From Clonostachys chloroleuca (Eukaryota; Ascomycota; Sordariomycetes; Hypocreales; Bionectriaceae), in the NCBI GenBank assembly GCA_037952775.1, contig JBANAY010000003.1, positions 16,120,001-16,184,000 on the forward strand: 64,000 bases of DNA, given 5' to 3'. The notes beneath the pieces are model-generated. The model saw nothing but the letters and a program-made list of their open reading frames with translations. It had not been told where the DNA came from and searched no databases. The translations under genes were made by a program, and so were the position numbers. Each line of letters opens with the position of its first letter. Within the stretch, counting starts at the first letter, position 1. Of this stretch, positions 43,064-52,664 are shown one piece after another.

Positions 43064-44538
43064 GAGATTGCTCGACTGGGAGATATTGTGTACGGGTTGG
43101 TGGATAGAACAGAAGCTGAGGTTAGAAACTGATGTATTTGGTTGCTACAGGTACGAGATCTTTATCTAAAGGCAAGGTAGGTGGTGCTGTTGTTCCTGAC
43201 TTGCTGAGCAACTGGTTAGAGGTGCATCTCAGGGCGGCAGGGGAAAAGAATGGCCATGTAGTTCTGAGAAAGTGTGCACTGATCACATCCATCGCCAGGT
43301 CCGACTGAGACTTTTTCTGCATATCCAGCCCAAACACATGAAAGCGCAATGGACAACACCGATGCCTGTTCGGAAGCAAGTGGTTGTTTGGCTAGGTACA
43401 TTCCCCTTCCCACAGTGGTGGAATTGTCAAGGAGCACCTCTAACCGGCGGGACCTAGCTGATTTCAAGGGGACGTTGTTCAATTCGACGCAGGCCTCATC
43501 GAACGCTGAAGATGAAAATGCTGCATTGGAGGTTGCCAGACGACCTGATGATTTACCCTGGTCATGTCACAAATGCCAGTGTATTCGTAGAGCCACTGGT
43601 TCATCGGGAGTTTGCTGGCCGCGATAACAATGATCATACTCGGCGGAAGGAGCATTCTTGGGCGCAGTAAGTTTCATCCTTCAAGTTTACCAAGCATGTA
43701 ATTGCCCGCCATGACGAAGTATGACCACGGATGAATTTAACAGAAATTGACCCTGTTCAAGGCTTGAGCAAGAACTGACACTGCCTGTGCTGTCACATGA
43801 CGCAAGGAAACCTCTGTACCTACGCAGCGACATTGTAGAAACGCTGCTCGCCCATATATAAATCAAAGAAGAAGATTGTTCGAGAAATTCAACCTCAACT
43901 CTTCCAGTTACCTCTGCATTGGCAAGAGGAGTCGGCCTCAGCCAGCGCCAGGATCCTCTGTAATTAGCCCGTGGACGCGCTATCTCCGGGTGGTGAATGA
44001 GAGCTAACAGTGACGCACTGCGCTAAACACCATAGCACGACTTAAGCTCTGCTTAGTCAGAACTCATCGCGTCAGGCATCATGATCTAATATTTATTTAC
44101 TTGTCCATCCATCAATAAGCCTCATGATACCAGTATCCCCAGCTTCAACTCAAACACGTCGGACATAAATCACCCCTCCCTCGGCTCGCGTGTCTCCTTT
44201 TGAAACCGTCACGCAGGAGCTGCAGCTGGGTGTCCCCGGTTGAAGTTGTACAACATCGCTTTTGTGACGGTTAGGTTCGCCATCGGCACACGACACGGCC
44301 AGGCCAACGAAGAGCAACCCCCCAGGGGCCAGGGAGCACGTCGAGCGGGTTGCGAAACCAGCTCTCGGGGAGCGGTGTCTTCGTATCACTTCAGCGCTAC
44401 ATCCCGACTGTCTATCTTGAACTGCTCCCAGGTGGTATTACCTGAATCAAGCGGACTTTGAGTAGCACGATTCTAACTCTGTTGATTTCGCCATCTATCT
44501 GTATCGTAAGGTACCTGACGTGCATCCGAACCGCGAAA
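43064..44538. other. Intergenic
   Basis: Region upstream of both the amidase remnant and the cupin gene. A TATA-like tatataaat lies near 43854-43862, but no ORF follows it closely. No recognisable gene. Confidence 0.4.
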
Positions 44539-45125
44539 ATGACTTCCTTCCTGCCACTCATCTCGGAGCTTCTCCCCATGATCCTGCCGAGCTCGATACA
44601 CGTTGTCCGCGCCAAGGACCTCCAGCCAAAGCACCCAACCGTCGAAGGCCCCGTCCTGCAGCGTCAAGCCCTGGTCGGCAAGTGCGGCATGTGCGCCACA
44701 GGTGAGACTGTCTTACCCTACTAACGTTTTGCCATGCTGTTGTGGTTTGCTCGAGCGTTGGGCTGATCTTTGGCAGTCCTCACAATCCGTCCCCACTCAG
44801 AGAGTGCAATTAGGCACAACAGCGAACAAGGTATGTCATGTCCGGCTTATCTACGCAATGCGGCGACTGATTTGTTTATAAAGACGCCATCGTCTTTTTG
44901 GTGTCTGGATCCGGGGTATTCCTAGTCAAAGGCGGCCAGAAAGAAGGGGCCCAGCGCAATGAGTTGACGCAGGGAGATCTCGTTTTTGTCCCTTCCTGGA
45001 CAGAGCACCAGCTGGTCAACGAGACTGATGATGATGCCGTGTGGCTCCTTATCCAGAGCGGCTCACGGCCTGTAGGAGCCGACCTGACTGACTGGGGAGG
45101 TGATGAGATATTCACCCGCAAATGA
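44539..45125 (+). CDS. Small single-domain cupin protein
   Basis: Three exons: 44539-44701, 44777-44830 and 44884-45125, with introns of 75 nt (44702-44776) and 53 nt (44831-44883); phases close to 152 residues. A single cupin barrel. Motif 1 is degenerate (IRPHSESAIRHNSEQDAIVF), with two His and a Glu that can bind a metal; motif 2 is GDLVFVPSWTEHQLVN with the expected His. Substrate or enzyme activity cannot be named; family members include dioxygenases, isomerases and binding proteins. No signal peptide is convincing; the start MTSFLPLISELLPM is hydrophobic and an internal Met (MILPSSIH) is possible. The stop codon lies only 37 nt from the stop of the convergent hydrolase, so their 3' UTRs must overlap. 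Confidence 0.82.
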
Positions 45126-45162
45126 AGCCTCATCATGTGTGTTTGATGCCCGAATCAAGTTG

Positions 45163-46665
45163 CTAGATGTCACAGCATGAACGGACAAGATTGGCGACCT
45201 GGCAGCTGGTTGCTGGATCGTCGAATACCTGGGCGTGGTCAAAGTCCGAGAACAGCGTCACCTTGACAGCATCCCCTGCATTTGGGGTGGCTGAGGCCTC
45301 GAGTCTCTGCGTTTGGAGGTATGTCGCCACGGACGCGACATCGACAATGAGATCGCGCCCCGACAGAACCACCGTTGCCCGCCTCTTCTTCCCTTCAACC
45401 CCTCCTATCCTTGACCTCCCCAGAAGCTCGTCCTTCCAGATTATGTTTTCTCGCCAGAAAAAGTGGCGGCCGAGACAGTGTGCAACTCCCGGGTCGGTGC
45501 TGGCAAAGTACCATAACTGCCACTCGTTGGCCCCGTTCGGGACTCGTCGCGTAAAGTTGAAGGCCACCGCAGGCAAATGCAGTAACACTGTTACCGGATC
45601 AATGAGAGCGACAGATTCGATTCTGGACTGAAGCTGAGGTGAATGGATAAGATGGGACGCCTGGACGGAACCGTATGAATGCGCTGCTACGGCAAACTTG
45701 TCCCACTTGTGGTGGTCGAGGATGGTCATGATTTCGCTCAGAAATTCAGCCTTTCCTAGGGGCGGGGTAGTGAGACGAAACGAGACAGGCAAGAGTTCAA
45801 TCGCAATAACGCCTACACGACTTCGATTCTGCTTGCTGGTTGCTGTCTTCAGATCGGAAAGGAAGCGAACATATGTCCAAAGACCGACCCCGATCCCGTG
45901 GAAGAAAAGGATGGGGACCGTATCTTCGTCGCCTCTGTGCGGGGTGTACCAGTAACTAAGGCTGGGAGCGCTCGACTTTCGAGCGGCCAAGAGAGTCTGA
46001 GGTCTTGGAGGGAACACTCTGTGGTTGGCTTTTGAGGATGAGAAGTATTGGAACCCTTGCGACGAGAGAGTGATGTGTGTGACCATGTCTACCAGGAAAA
46101 CCACCATATACCAAGCCAGGCTGCGATAGGTTGTGTGGATGTTGTCGAATGTGAGACGGAGGCTCTTGGCCGAACCACGGCCTGGTCTGATCTCCCTCCC
46201 CAGCTTCTCCTCGATCCGACCGATATAATCTTCGAGCTCATCCTCCAGACTGGAGTCAGCTTCCTCTTGCTCGAAAAACGCCCAGAGCAGGAACTCTTTG
46301 ATATTTTCGCGACCGATATCGTCCAGATCGGCGCCGAGAAACCAGCCGCGCAAGTAGAGCTCTAGTGAGGATACATTTTCAAGACAGCGGTGGAATAGTT
46401 CCTCTCTCTCGGATTCCTTCAGTGGTACAGGGTGCACAGCTTTCTCTGTGAGACGGGTTTGAAACGACTGCCAAACCGTTACATAGAAGATTGCCTCGCC
46501 AGCTAGGAGCGCTGAAACAATCAGGATAGCAATGCGATGCCATGACTGCTGTCCATTTTGGAGAAGCAGGAAACCAAGTGCGGCCGCGTACAGGAGTGGG
46601 GTGTAACGGAAGAAAAAGACGAAGAAACGTATAAAGACGTATTCTTCGTGGGATGTGCCGATCAT
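45163..46665 (-). CDS. Membrane-anchored alpha/beta hydrolase
   Basis: A 500-residue intronless gene. Two or three hydrophobic spans at the N-terminus (FFVFFFRYTPLLYAAALGFL, IAILIVSALLAGEAIFYVTV) and one near residue 180 (WYMVVFLVDMVTHITL) anchor it to a membrane. The hydrolase fold starts at about residue 245 with the oxyanion loop FFHGIGVG (His256). The nucleophile elbow is AHSYGS (Ser330, first Gly of GxSxG replaced by Ala), an Asp candidate is SGRDLIVD, and the catalytic His477 lies in DFDHAQVF. Such proteins are widespread and mostly uncharacterised in ascomycetes; lipase or esterase activity is inference. The N-terminal 240 residues (FHRCLENVSSLELYLRGWFL) form a family-specific helical region. 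It is convergent with the cupin gene. Confidence 0.85.
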   Translation of the reverse strand: MIGTSHEEYVFIRFFVFFFRYTPLLYAAALGFLLLQNGQQSWHRIAILIVSALLAGEAIFYVTVWQSFQTRLTEKAVHPVPLKESEREELFHRCLENVSSLELYLRGWFLGADLDDIGRENIKEFLLWAFFEQEEADSSLEDELEDYIGRIEEKLGREIRPGRGSAKSLRLTFDNIHTTYRSLAWYMVVFLVDMVTHITLSSQGFQYFSSSKANHRVFPPRPQTLLAARKSSAPSLSYWYTPHRGDEDTVPILFFHGIGVGLWTYVRFLSDLKTATSKQNRSRVGVIAIELLPVSFRLTTPPLGKAEFLSEIMTILDHHKWDKFAVAAHSYGSVQASHLIHSPQLQSRIESVALIDPVTVLLHLPAVAFNFTRRVPNGANEWQLWYFASTDPGVAHCLGRHFFWRENIIWKDELLGRSRIGGVEGKKRRATVVLSGRDLIVDVASVATYLQTQRLEASATPNAGDAVKVTLFSDFDHAQVFDDPATSCQVANLVRSCCDI

Positions 46666-47770
46666 GATTGATGATAATTGTTGGTGAACGGGGTGGTTGC
46701 TTGGTGGATACAGAGCTACACGACCGTATCCTACGTTTGGTGAGATGCAGGTTTGAAGTTAAAATATCCAGACCAAGTGGGAGCATGAATGGCAATAAAT
46801 ATCAAACCAAATGGAGGAATCAGGCCATGTGAAAGCTGGCGCTGGCTCTGGCGGTGTCCTGCAGCCGAAACCGTTGGGCCGATGGACGCTTGTGTTATGT
46901 GCATTGAATTGTGTTGAGGTCGGGAGTGACGTAGCGCCTGATTGATGTGCTGGCCCCAGGCACGTGCAAGCAGACGCGTCTCTCATCTGCGCGTCCAGGG
47001 CCTCGGCAGGGTATAGGTTAGTCCAGCAGTGATGCAATGCAAACCTGCTCTTGTCACCCTGCCATTCTACCAAGCTTTCAATACCACATCACCTGTCACT
47101 GGGCCAGCTGCGAGCATGAAGCGGCTGCAAGAGCCATCTTCGAGGGCTTGTCCCGGAGGAATAGGAATCCTACGGCATTCTATGTCCACTTATCCGGCGC
47201 TGAAAATATCTATTTCCCTGATTTGAAGCAATTTTCGCGGCCGGGCCAGAAGAGCACGCAGGGTATTGGGTTGGCGCGCAGAGCAAACCGGTGTCTTTGA
47301 CGGCATTGCTGCTGTCATTGCATCCGAAGCCTTGCGTTTGAGCTACGAATAAGTATTATGAGACCAAAGGTTCAGAGGTTTTACAAGATTACCCTACATG
47401 CAGGCAGCCTCACCGTATATTGAGGGTGTATAGCATACACCTCACACGACATCTCTACCTCTCCACGATGGCGACTCGGTCTATCTATGGCGTGCAGCGG
47501 CACTGCAGCGTTTTTGGGTCGCCGCCCGGGACTTACCAGAAACAGATGGAATTGTCTCTCTGCTGCACGCCGAGCAAGCTGCACGCCGCTTGTCGAGGGT
47601 AGACGCAGGGTGAAAGCGCCGTGGCGCTACTGCTGTGCGACGACAACCGCGTGCCTTGCACCACCTGAGTTGTCGCAGAACACGAACTGGGCACATGTAG
47701 GCAGCACACGCATCACACCATGTGAAGGAGGCAAGGGCCCGGGCTGGAGTAGAAAACTTCGTCCCAGCTC
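46666..47770. other. Intergenic
   Basis: Promoter of the hydrolase gene and upstream of the RING-like gene. Short ORFs only (47029-47300 plus); no motif. Confidence 0.45.
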
Positions 47771-48736
47771 GTGGCTCCCTTCACCCTCCTCGACCATGGT
47801 AGACCTGACCAGAGCATTCATACCACGGTATCCGTCACCGAAACGCCCATGTTCATTTGTTGGAGAAGCAGACTAGCCGACATCCCACACCTATCAGCCA
47901 GCCTAGACATCACGCAGCCGACCCTGGAAGCCATGAACCTCAGGGTCCCCGATAGGGCGGTCTACTGCCGCCCATACGACAACTACCACGAGCTCAAGCA
48001 CTTCGTCCACGGCGCGGCCAGCACCGGCATCACCCTGACCACCAAGTGCGTCAGCTGCTCCAACGACCCGGCCCCGCTGGACTACGCCGACCGCAACCTC
48101 TTCTCCATGTCCTACCCGCAGGGCGGCTCCGGCTTCCCCTGGCTCGTGGCGGACAGCAAGGCCCAAGGCCAGCACATGTGCTTCATCCTCCCCTGCGGGC
48201 ACCTGATGGGCTGGTCGTGCATGGAGCGCCACAAGAGCGACCTCTCGAACCGCTGCCCTCGCTGCCGGACCATCTGGTTCCGCCTCGAGGCCGCGACGCA
48301 CTGCCACCACCCCATCGTGGTCATCCCCCTGCGGCAGGCCACCGTCCTGTCCGAGGAGGAGGAGGAGTGGCTCATCCCGCCGGGCGGCTACCTGCTGGAC
48401 AAATGCCGCCTTTGCGCGACCGTCGACGCCCTGCGGGACCTGACGGTGTTCCTGAGGAACGCGATCCCGGGCGACGGCAGCTGCTCGTACGCGACGGACG
48501 GCACGCTCAACGGGTTCCTCGAGGGCGACGACCTCAAGCCATTTTCGAACCTCGAGATTGGTATTGAGCCGCCCGTGGTGCCTGAGGGGCTGATGGAGGA
48601 GGCGAGGAGGGTGGAGGGGATGATTGTGAGGAACTATGAGGGGCGGACGCCCAAGGCCGAGTCGAGGATGGTGGGTGCCGGCTGGGGTAGGCAGTTTTGC
48701 TTCCGGGTCGCCGGGCTGGCGAGATCACCTAACTAA
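47771..48736 (+). CDS. RING-like zinc-binding orphan protein
   Basis: A 321-codon ORF with strongly GC-ending codons from about 47930 on, so real coding is likely at least from LRVPDRAVYC. A RING-type array is visible: CVSC (about residue 93), then after a 45-residue insert CGHLMGWSCMERHKSDL (about 141-157) and CPRC (about 161-164). This is the C-x2-C...C-x-H...C-x2-C spacing of RING/zinc-ribbon E3 ligases but with a long first loop. A further CRLC pair follows (DKCRLCATVD). An acidic loop SEEEEEWLIPPGGYLL sits between. No other domain is recognised. The beginning is uncertain: Met27 (MFICWRSR) or Met54 (MNLRVPDR) could be the true start. Ubiquitin-ligase activity is only suggested. Many fungi carry families of such orphan RING proteins. 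Confidence 0.55.
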   Translation: MAPFTLLDHGRPDQSIHTTVSVTETPMFICWRSRLADIPHLSASLDITQPTLEAMNLRVPDRAVYCRPYDNYHELKHFVHGAASTGITLTTKCVSCSNDPAPLDYADRNLFSMSYPQGGSGFPWLVADSKAQGQHMCFILPCGHLMGWSCMERHKSDLSNRCPRCRTIWFRLEAATHCHHPIVVIPLRQATVLSEEEEEWLIPPGGYLLDKCRLCATVDALRDLTVFLRNAIPGDGSCSYATDGTLNGFLEGDDLKPFSNLEIGIEPPVVPEGLMEEARRVEGMIVRNYEGRTPKAESRMVGAGWGRQFCFRVAGLARSPN

Positions 48737-49281
48737 TTAGTTGAGCATCATATAGCTAGGTGGGGACTCTTGAGGGAGTGGTTGACAAATTTGTGTGCGA
48801 CTAAGGGTTCTATGAGGTCTATAGGCTGGATGAGAAGAGGCGAAGGCAAAGAGGCGTGAGAGGAGGGTCTTGTATCATCAGCATTCTCATTTTCAAGTGA
48901 GGGGGCTGGCGAAGGGATATGAAATAGAATTGTGCAATAAAGATGTGAGCTAAGTATGGTTTTTGTGATGCAATTTCAATGAGTATTAGCACTGCATTAA
49001 ACCGCTACCGCTTATTCGGTTATTTGACTGATGTTACTTCCATTTGCTGAAGCATCATGGTGAAGCGCTCATGGGCCAATCGCCTTACAGATTTACGACG
49101 TCATGAGTTTTTTTTTCTGGATCCCAATTTTTTTCAAACCCCAACAAAAGAGTGAAGTAGACGGACACTCATCACAAGAATACCATCTTTCATCATACAT
49201 CGCTCAAATTTATCAGCATACAAATTCAGACGTAGATCGCGATTTGAAAGCTGGACCAAAACCCAACACATAGACAGAGCC
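48737..49281. other. Intergenic
   Basis: 3' flank of the RING-like gene and promoter of the UPF0590 gene, with T-runs at 49109-49117 and 49127-49135. No ORF. Confidence 0.5.
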
Positions 49282-50593
49282 ATGGCGGACAGATACATCC
49301 TGCGCATCACGGCCGGCCCGGACTACGATCTGGCGTCCCACGTCGAGATCCCCGTCAACACTGCGGAGCCGGTTCACATCAACAGCGACAGGGCCGACAT
49401 CCAGCTCAACGTCCGCGTCAACGACTACCGGGGCCTGCCGTACGGCTCGCCCGGCACCTCGCCGTACTTCGAGGCGGAGCCGCACAAGTACAACCAGGAC
49501 CAGTACAGCATCTGCTTTCGCTTTACGCCGAAGCGGCCGGCGGCTGTGGCTAAAGCGGATGAGAAGGAGGGTGGTGTGAAGGCTGAAGCCGAGAATGATG
49601 CTAAGAAGGACGTTAAAGATGAAGCCAAGAAAGAATCCAAGGAGGACACTGATGAGGAGGACGAGGAGGACGAGGACGAGGACGAAGAGGTCCTGGGCAT
49701 CTCAGGACTAGATCTCCAGTTCGGCAACGACTTCGATCGGCCCATCCGCGACCGCCTCCCCCAGGATTCAACACAGCCATGGGCATCGTCCGGTGGTGGG
49801 TCGACCCAGGGCTGGACGGCGACGCCTACGCCGACAGGCCCTACCTCTACGGCCCGGCCCTCAGCTCCTTCAACGCCCTGCACGTCGGCGAGGGCGAGTT
49901 CGACCCGGCCAGGGGCGGCATCTGGGTCGAGGAGGGCGGCGACGAGGAGGCGCGGGCGGGAGCGGGAGCCCCCGCCGACCGTAAGGCCCGGATGAAGTGG
50001 GCGCTGAGCGAGGCCGCCAAGGAGAGCTGGGTGTGGGAGTACGGGCGGACGTACGCCCTCGACTTCTTCAACCCGTACCTCGACTTTGCGAACCTGGCGC
50101 TGCGGCTGCCGGGATTCCACCTGCCCATCATGAAGTACTGGGACGGTCAGGGTTTGCGGTAAGTGACGACACTCCTCCCCTCCACCCCGATGAACACACA
50201 ATCTCCTTTGGTTTTGTTTTGCGGGCATTCTGCCTACATTCACTGGTTGATTTTGGGGACATTCATCTTCTGTGTGTGCGCGTTTTACTCATACCATCTT
50301 CTTGCGAATAAAGGTCAACGCCAAAGCGCTCACATACCCTCAGATATGTCCTGCGGAACCGGGCGACTGGCGAGGTGTACATGACCGTCTGCTTCACGCT
50401 GCACCTCAAAGAGGACGTCAACGAGGATGGGACTCTCAAGGAGGGTGTTGACGGCTCCGAGACGTCTGTTGTCGCCAAGGCTGAGAGCAGCGGGGACGAG
50501 GAATTCGACGAGGAGGCCGCGTTGAAAGAGGCGGCGGAGAAGCTGCAGATCAAGGATGAACCCACCAAGACGAGTTCTGACGATCTTGACTAG
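49282..50593 (+). CDS. UPF0590 / DUF1769 family protein; one-base frame gap
   Basis: A fungal protein family of unknown function, present from fission yeast to filamentous fungi. Seen: MADRYILRITAGPDYDLASH, then VHINSDRADIQLNVRVNDYR and SPYFEAEPHKYNQDQYSICF at the N-terminus. An acidic/Lys-rich insert follows (KEDTDEEDEEDEDEDEE), then LDLQFGNDFDRPIRDRLP, FNTAMGIVRWWVDPGLDGD, RPYLYGPALSSFN and YALDFFNPYLDFANLALRLP. A 185-nt intron (50159-50343) leads to YVLRNRATGEVYMTVCFTLH and an acidic tail. The frame breaks in the five-C run at 49758-49762. One extra C gives RLPPGFNTAM and makes the spliced length an exact multiple of three (375 residues), so the break is probably a base-call gap. The protein is likely cytosolic; no function is known. 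Confidence 0.88.
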
Positions 50594-50840
50594 ACATGCT
50601 AGATCGCGAGAGGAAGTTACGAGTGTAAGAATTTGCGTGTATGATTTTGTTGGTGTTAGAACTGGTGTGTATGAGATTATGACCTACTTATCTGAGGGAT
50701 AAAGACGGGAAGGGTATATTGTAAGTTACGCGAAGGGATAGAGAGCTAGGCATACCAGCGCAATGTAGAACAGACACATCCACGGGTCGACAGAAATGCA
50801 TACGATGTTAATGCGTTTCATTTTCATTTTTTACAACGCC
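50594..50840. other. Intergenic between convergent genes
   Basis: Short 3' flanks of the UPF0590 gene and the F-box-like gene; nothing else seen. Confidence 0.5.
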
Positions 50841-52106
50841 TCACTGCAGGTCATTATTGCCAACCTCTCGTAGAATCACAGGAGACATGCACGGCCCATC
50901 AAAATACTCCGAGCGAGAGGTAACCTTGCCACCTATGGCGCCCTCCTGCATCTCAGCCCAGTGCGTCATGTCCCGCCGGCAGATCGAGTCCATGAGGCAG
51001 AGCTCGAAGGTCCTGACGGAGGAGAAAATATCTACCGCGTCGCCGCCTCCCGGGTCTCTCATGCTCCTGAGCAGGCTCCGCAGAGGAATCAGGTCTTCCA
51101 GCTGCCACCAGTCCTCTCCCAGATCATCCTCCTGTTCCGCCACGAAGTTGGGATCCTGGTCGCAGCGGTCGGTGGACGCGGTGAGTAGCCTCAGAACCTC
51201 GAGTTCAGGGCACGTGTGCGCGACGAAGCGCCAGAAGATCTCCCTGCGCAGGCCGGGGGCGTAGACGGGGGATATCTTTACGTCGACCTTGGTGAGATGT
51301 GTGAGGAAAGATGGTCGGCCTTGCCTGCCGGTCACTGATAGGGGAGGGCAGCGGCCACATGAATTCGGTAGGATGCATGGTTCGGGCCTTGGATCGTTTC
51401 TCCCGCTGGAGGTTCTCGACGTACGAGGATACACCCACACCTGATCCGTGCTGCTGGCCACAGATGAGAGGCGGTGCTTGTGTTCCAAAGCTCTGCATGA
51501 ACCCTGCCATCCAAACTGCTCGACCGCATGCAGCCGAACACGGTCGGCGTGAGGATTAAAGGGGATTAGTTCTGTATCGGGGCTGCCGTACGCCAGGATT
51601 GCTTCTTCACGAGAGGACCGGCAGAGCTGGAAGTACGGTATGTCGCGCCAGGTGCGACACCCCCAGAAGACAAGGCTGGGCTGGGAGGCAGCCTGCTCCA
51701 TCTCGGGCTCACCCCAGTAAAAGACTCCATCGAGAGTGTGCGATTCAGAAGTGGAAATGGCTAGGCGGAAGATCTCAAGCTGGATCTCGATGGGGAGGTC
51801 GGAGAGTGGGAATCTGGGGATGGTGCCCGATCCGCCAACAGATGGTGATAGTTCGGCGCCGTTTTCTGGGGCGACACTACCGCGGGTGGTGTCACGATCT
51901 CGCAGGTAGCGGACAGGAGGCCAAGGCCTGCCGTTCTCGTCTTCAGTCTTGGATTTCACGCAGCCGCTCCGGCAGGCCATGATGCGTTGCCAGTGAAGCG
52001 AGATGGTAGGCCAGGGCAGCACGCTCCCGGGTAGCAGCTTGCGATTAGCGACGAGCGAGCAGGAGCCATCTGGGTTGGTGACGCGAGTGACCCGTGCTTT
52101 TGCCAT
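50841..52106 (-). CDS. F-box-like / 2EXR-like protein
   Basis: A 421-residue single-exon ORF. Residues about 97-120 (IPRFPLSDLPIEIQLEIFRL) form an F-box-like or 2EXR-type helix found in large fungal families of unknown substrate. Later blocks look coherent (FWGCRTWRDIPYFQLCRSSR, LTHLTKVDVKISPVYAPGLR, FSSVRTFELCLMDSICRRDM), with leucine-rich strands suggesting a repeat fold. A basic N-terminus (MAKARVTRVTNPDGSCSL) fits the start. The stretch near 51330-51540 (HKHRLSSVASSTDQVWVYPR) reads poorly and might hide a missed intron or frame change. Role in an SCF complex is inference. Confidence 0.6.
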   Translation of the reverse strand: MAKARVTRVTNPDGSCSLVANRKLLPGSVLPWPTISLHWQRIMACRSGCVKSKTEDENGRPWPPVRYLRDRDTTRGSVAPENGAELSPSVGGSGTIPRFPLSDLPIEIQLEIFRLAISTSESHTLDGVFYWGEPEMEQAASQPSLVFWGCRTWRDIPYFQLCRSSREEAILAYGSPDTELIPFNPHADRVRLHAVEQFGWQGSCRALEHKHRLSSVASSTDQVWVYPRTSRTSSGRNDPRPEPCILPNSCGRCPPLSVTGRQGRPSFLTHLTKVDVKISPVYAPGLRREIFWRFVAHTCPELEVLRLLTASTDRCDQDPNFVAEQEDDLGEDWWQLEDLIPLRSLLRSMRDPGGGDAVDIFSSVRTFELCLMDSICRRDMTHWAEMQEGAIGGKVTSRSEYFDGPCMSPVILREVGNNDLQ

Positions 52107-52664
52107 GGTGGTGGTCTTGTTCTATGCATGTTCAATGTTGGAATGTGTCCGGCAGAGGTCGAGGTTGTTGAGTGAGTTTACGCTTGGTTCAGGTGCTTCT
52201 TGTGCTGGAGCGGGGTTTGGTGAAGGCAAGTACAGGCCAGGCCAGCACAAGACCAAAGAGCACTGGGTGATGTCGCTGTCGGTGAGGCCGTCACACGACT
52301 CAATCACCAAAAATTCCTGCTGGCTCAATCAGTCCCATTTGCGAGTATTTTAGCTAGTAGGTACACCCGTGTTTGCACTTTCTATGTGCCCTGTCTCACC
52401 ACTGCCCGACCCGTATCAATCCCATGTGTCGCTAGGCAAACTATCGTATGTTGGCAAACATCGTCAACTCCAAAATCTATCTATGACACAAATAGCACAG
52501 ACAATAAAGAAAACCATTCAAAGCTCTATATAATTAAATAGGGAGATTGAAGAGCCGACTTGGTGTATACTTAGATATTCATCCAATCCAAGTTCCTTCC
52601 TGAGATCTCCCACCGCTTGGCCCAGCTCACATACATTGCTTCTCACGTATCTCTGGCGGTGTTT
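52107..52664. other. Intergenic, gene-free
   Basis: Promoter of the F-box-like gene and AT-rich DNA; no ORF with motifs. Confidence 0.45.

Noticed and set aside
43854..43862. TATA-like box as promoter of an unseen gene
   Set aside because: No ORF begins within a plausible distance on either strand; the cupin start is almost 700 nt away.
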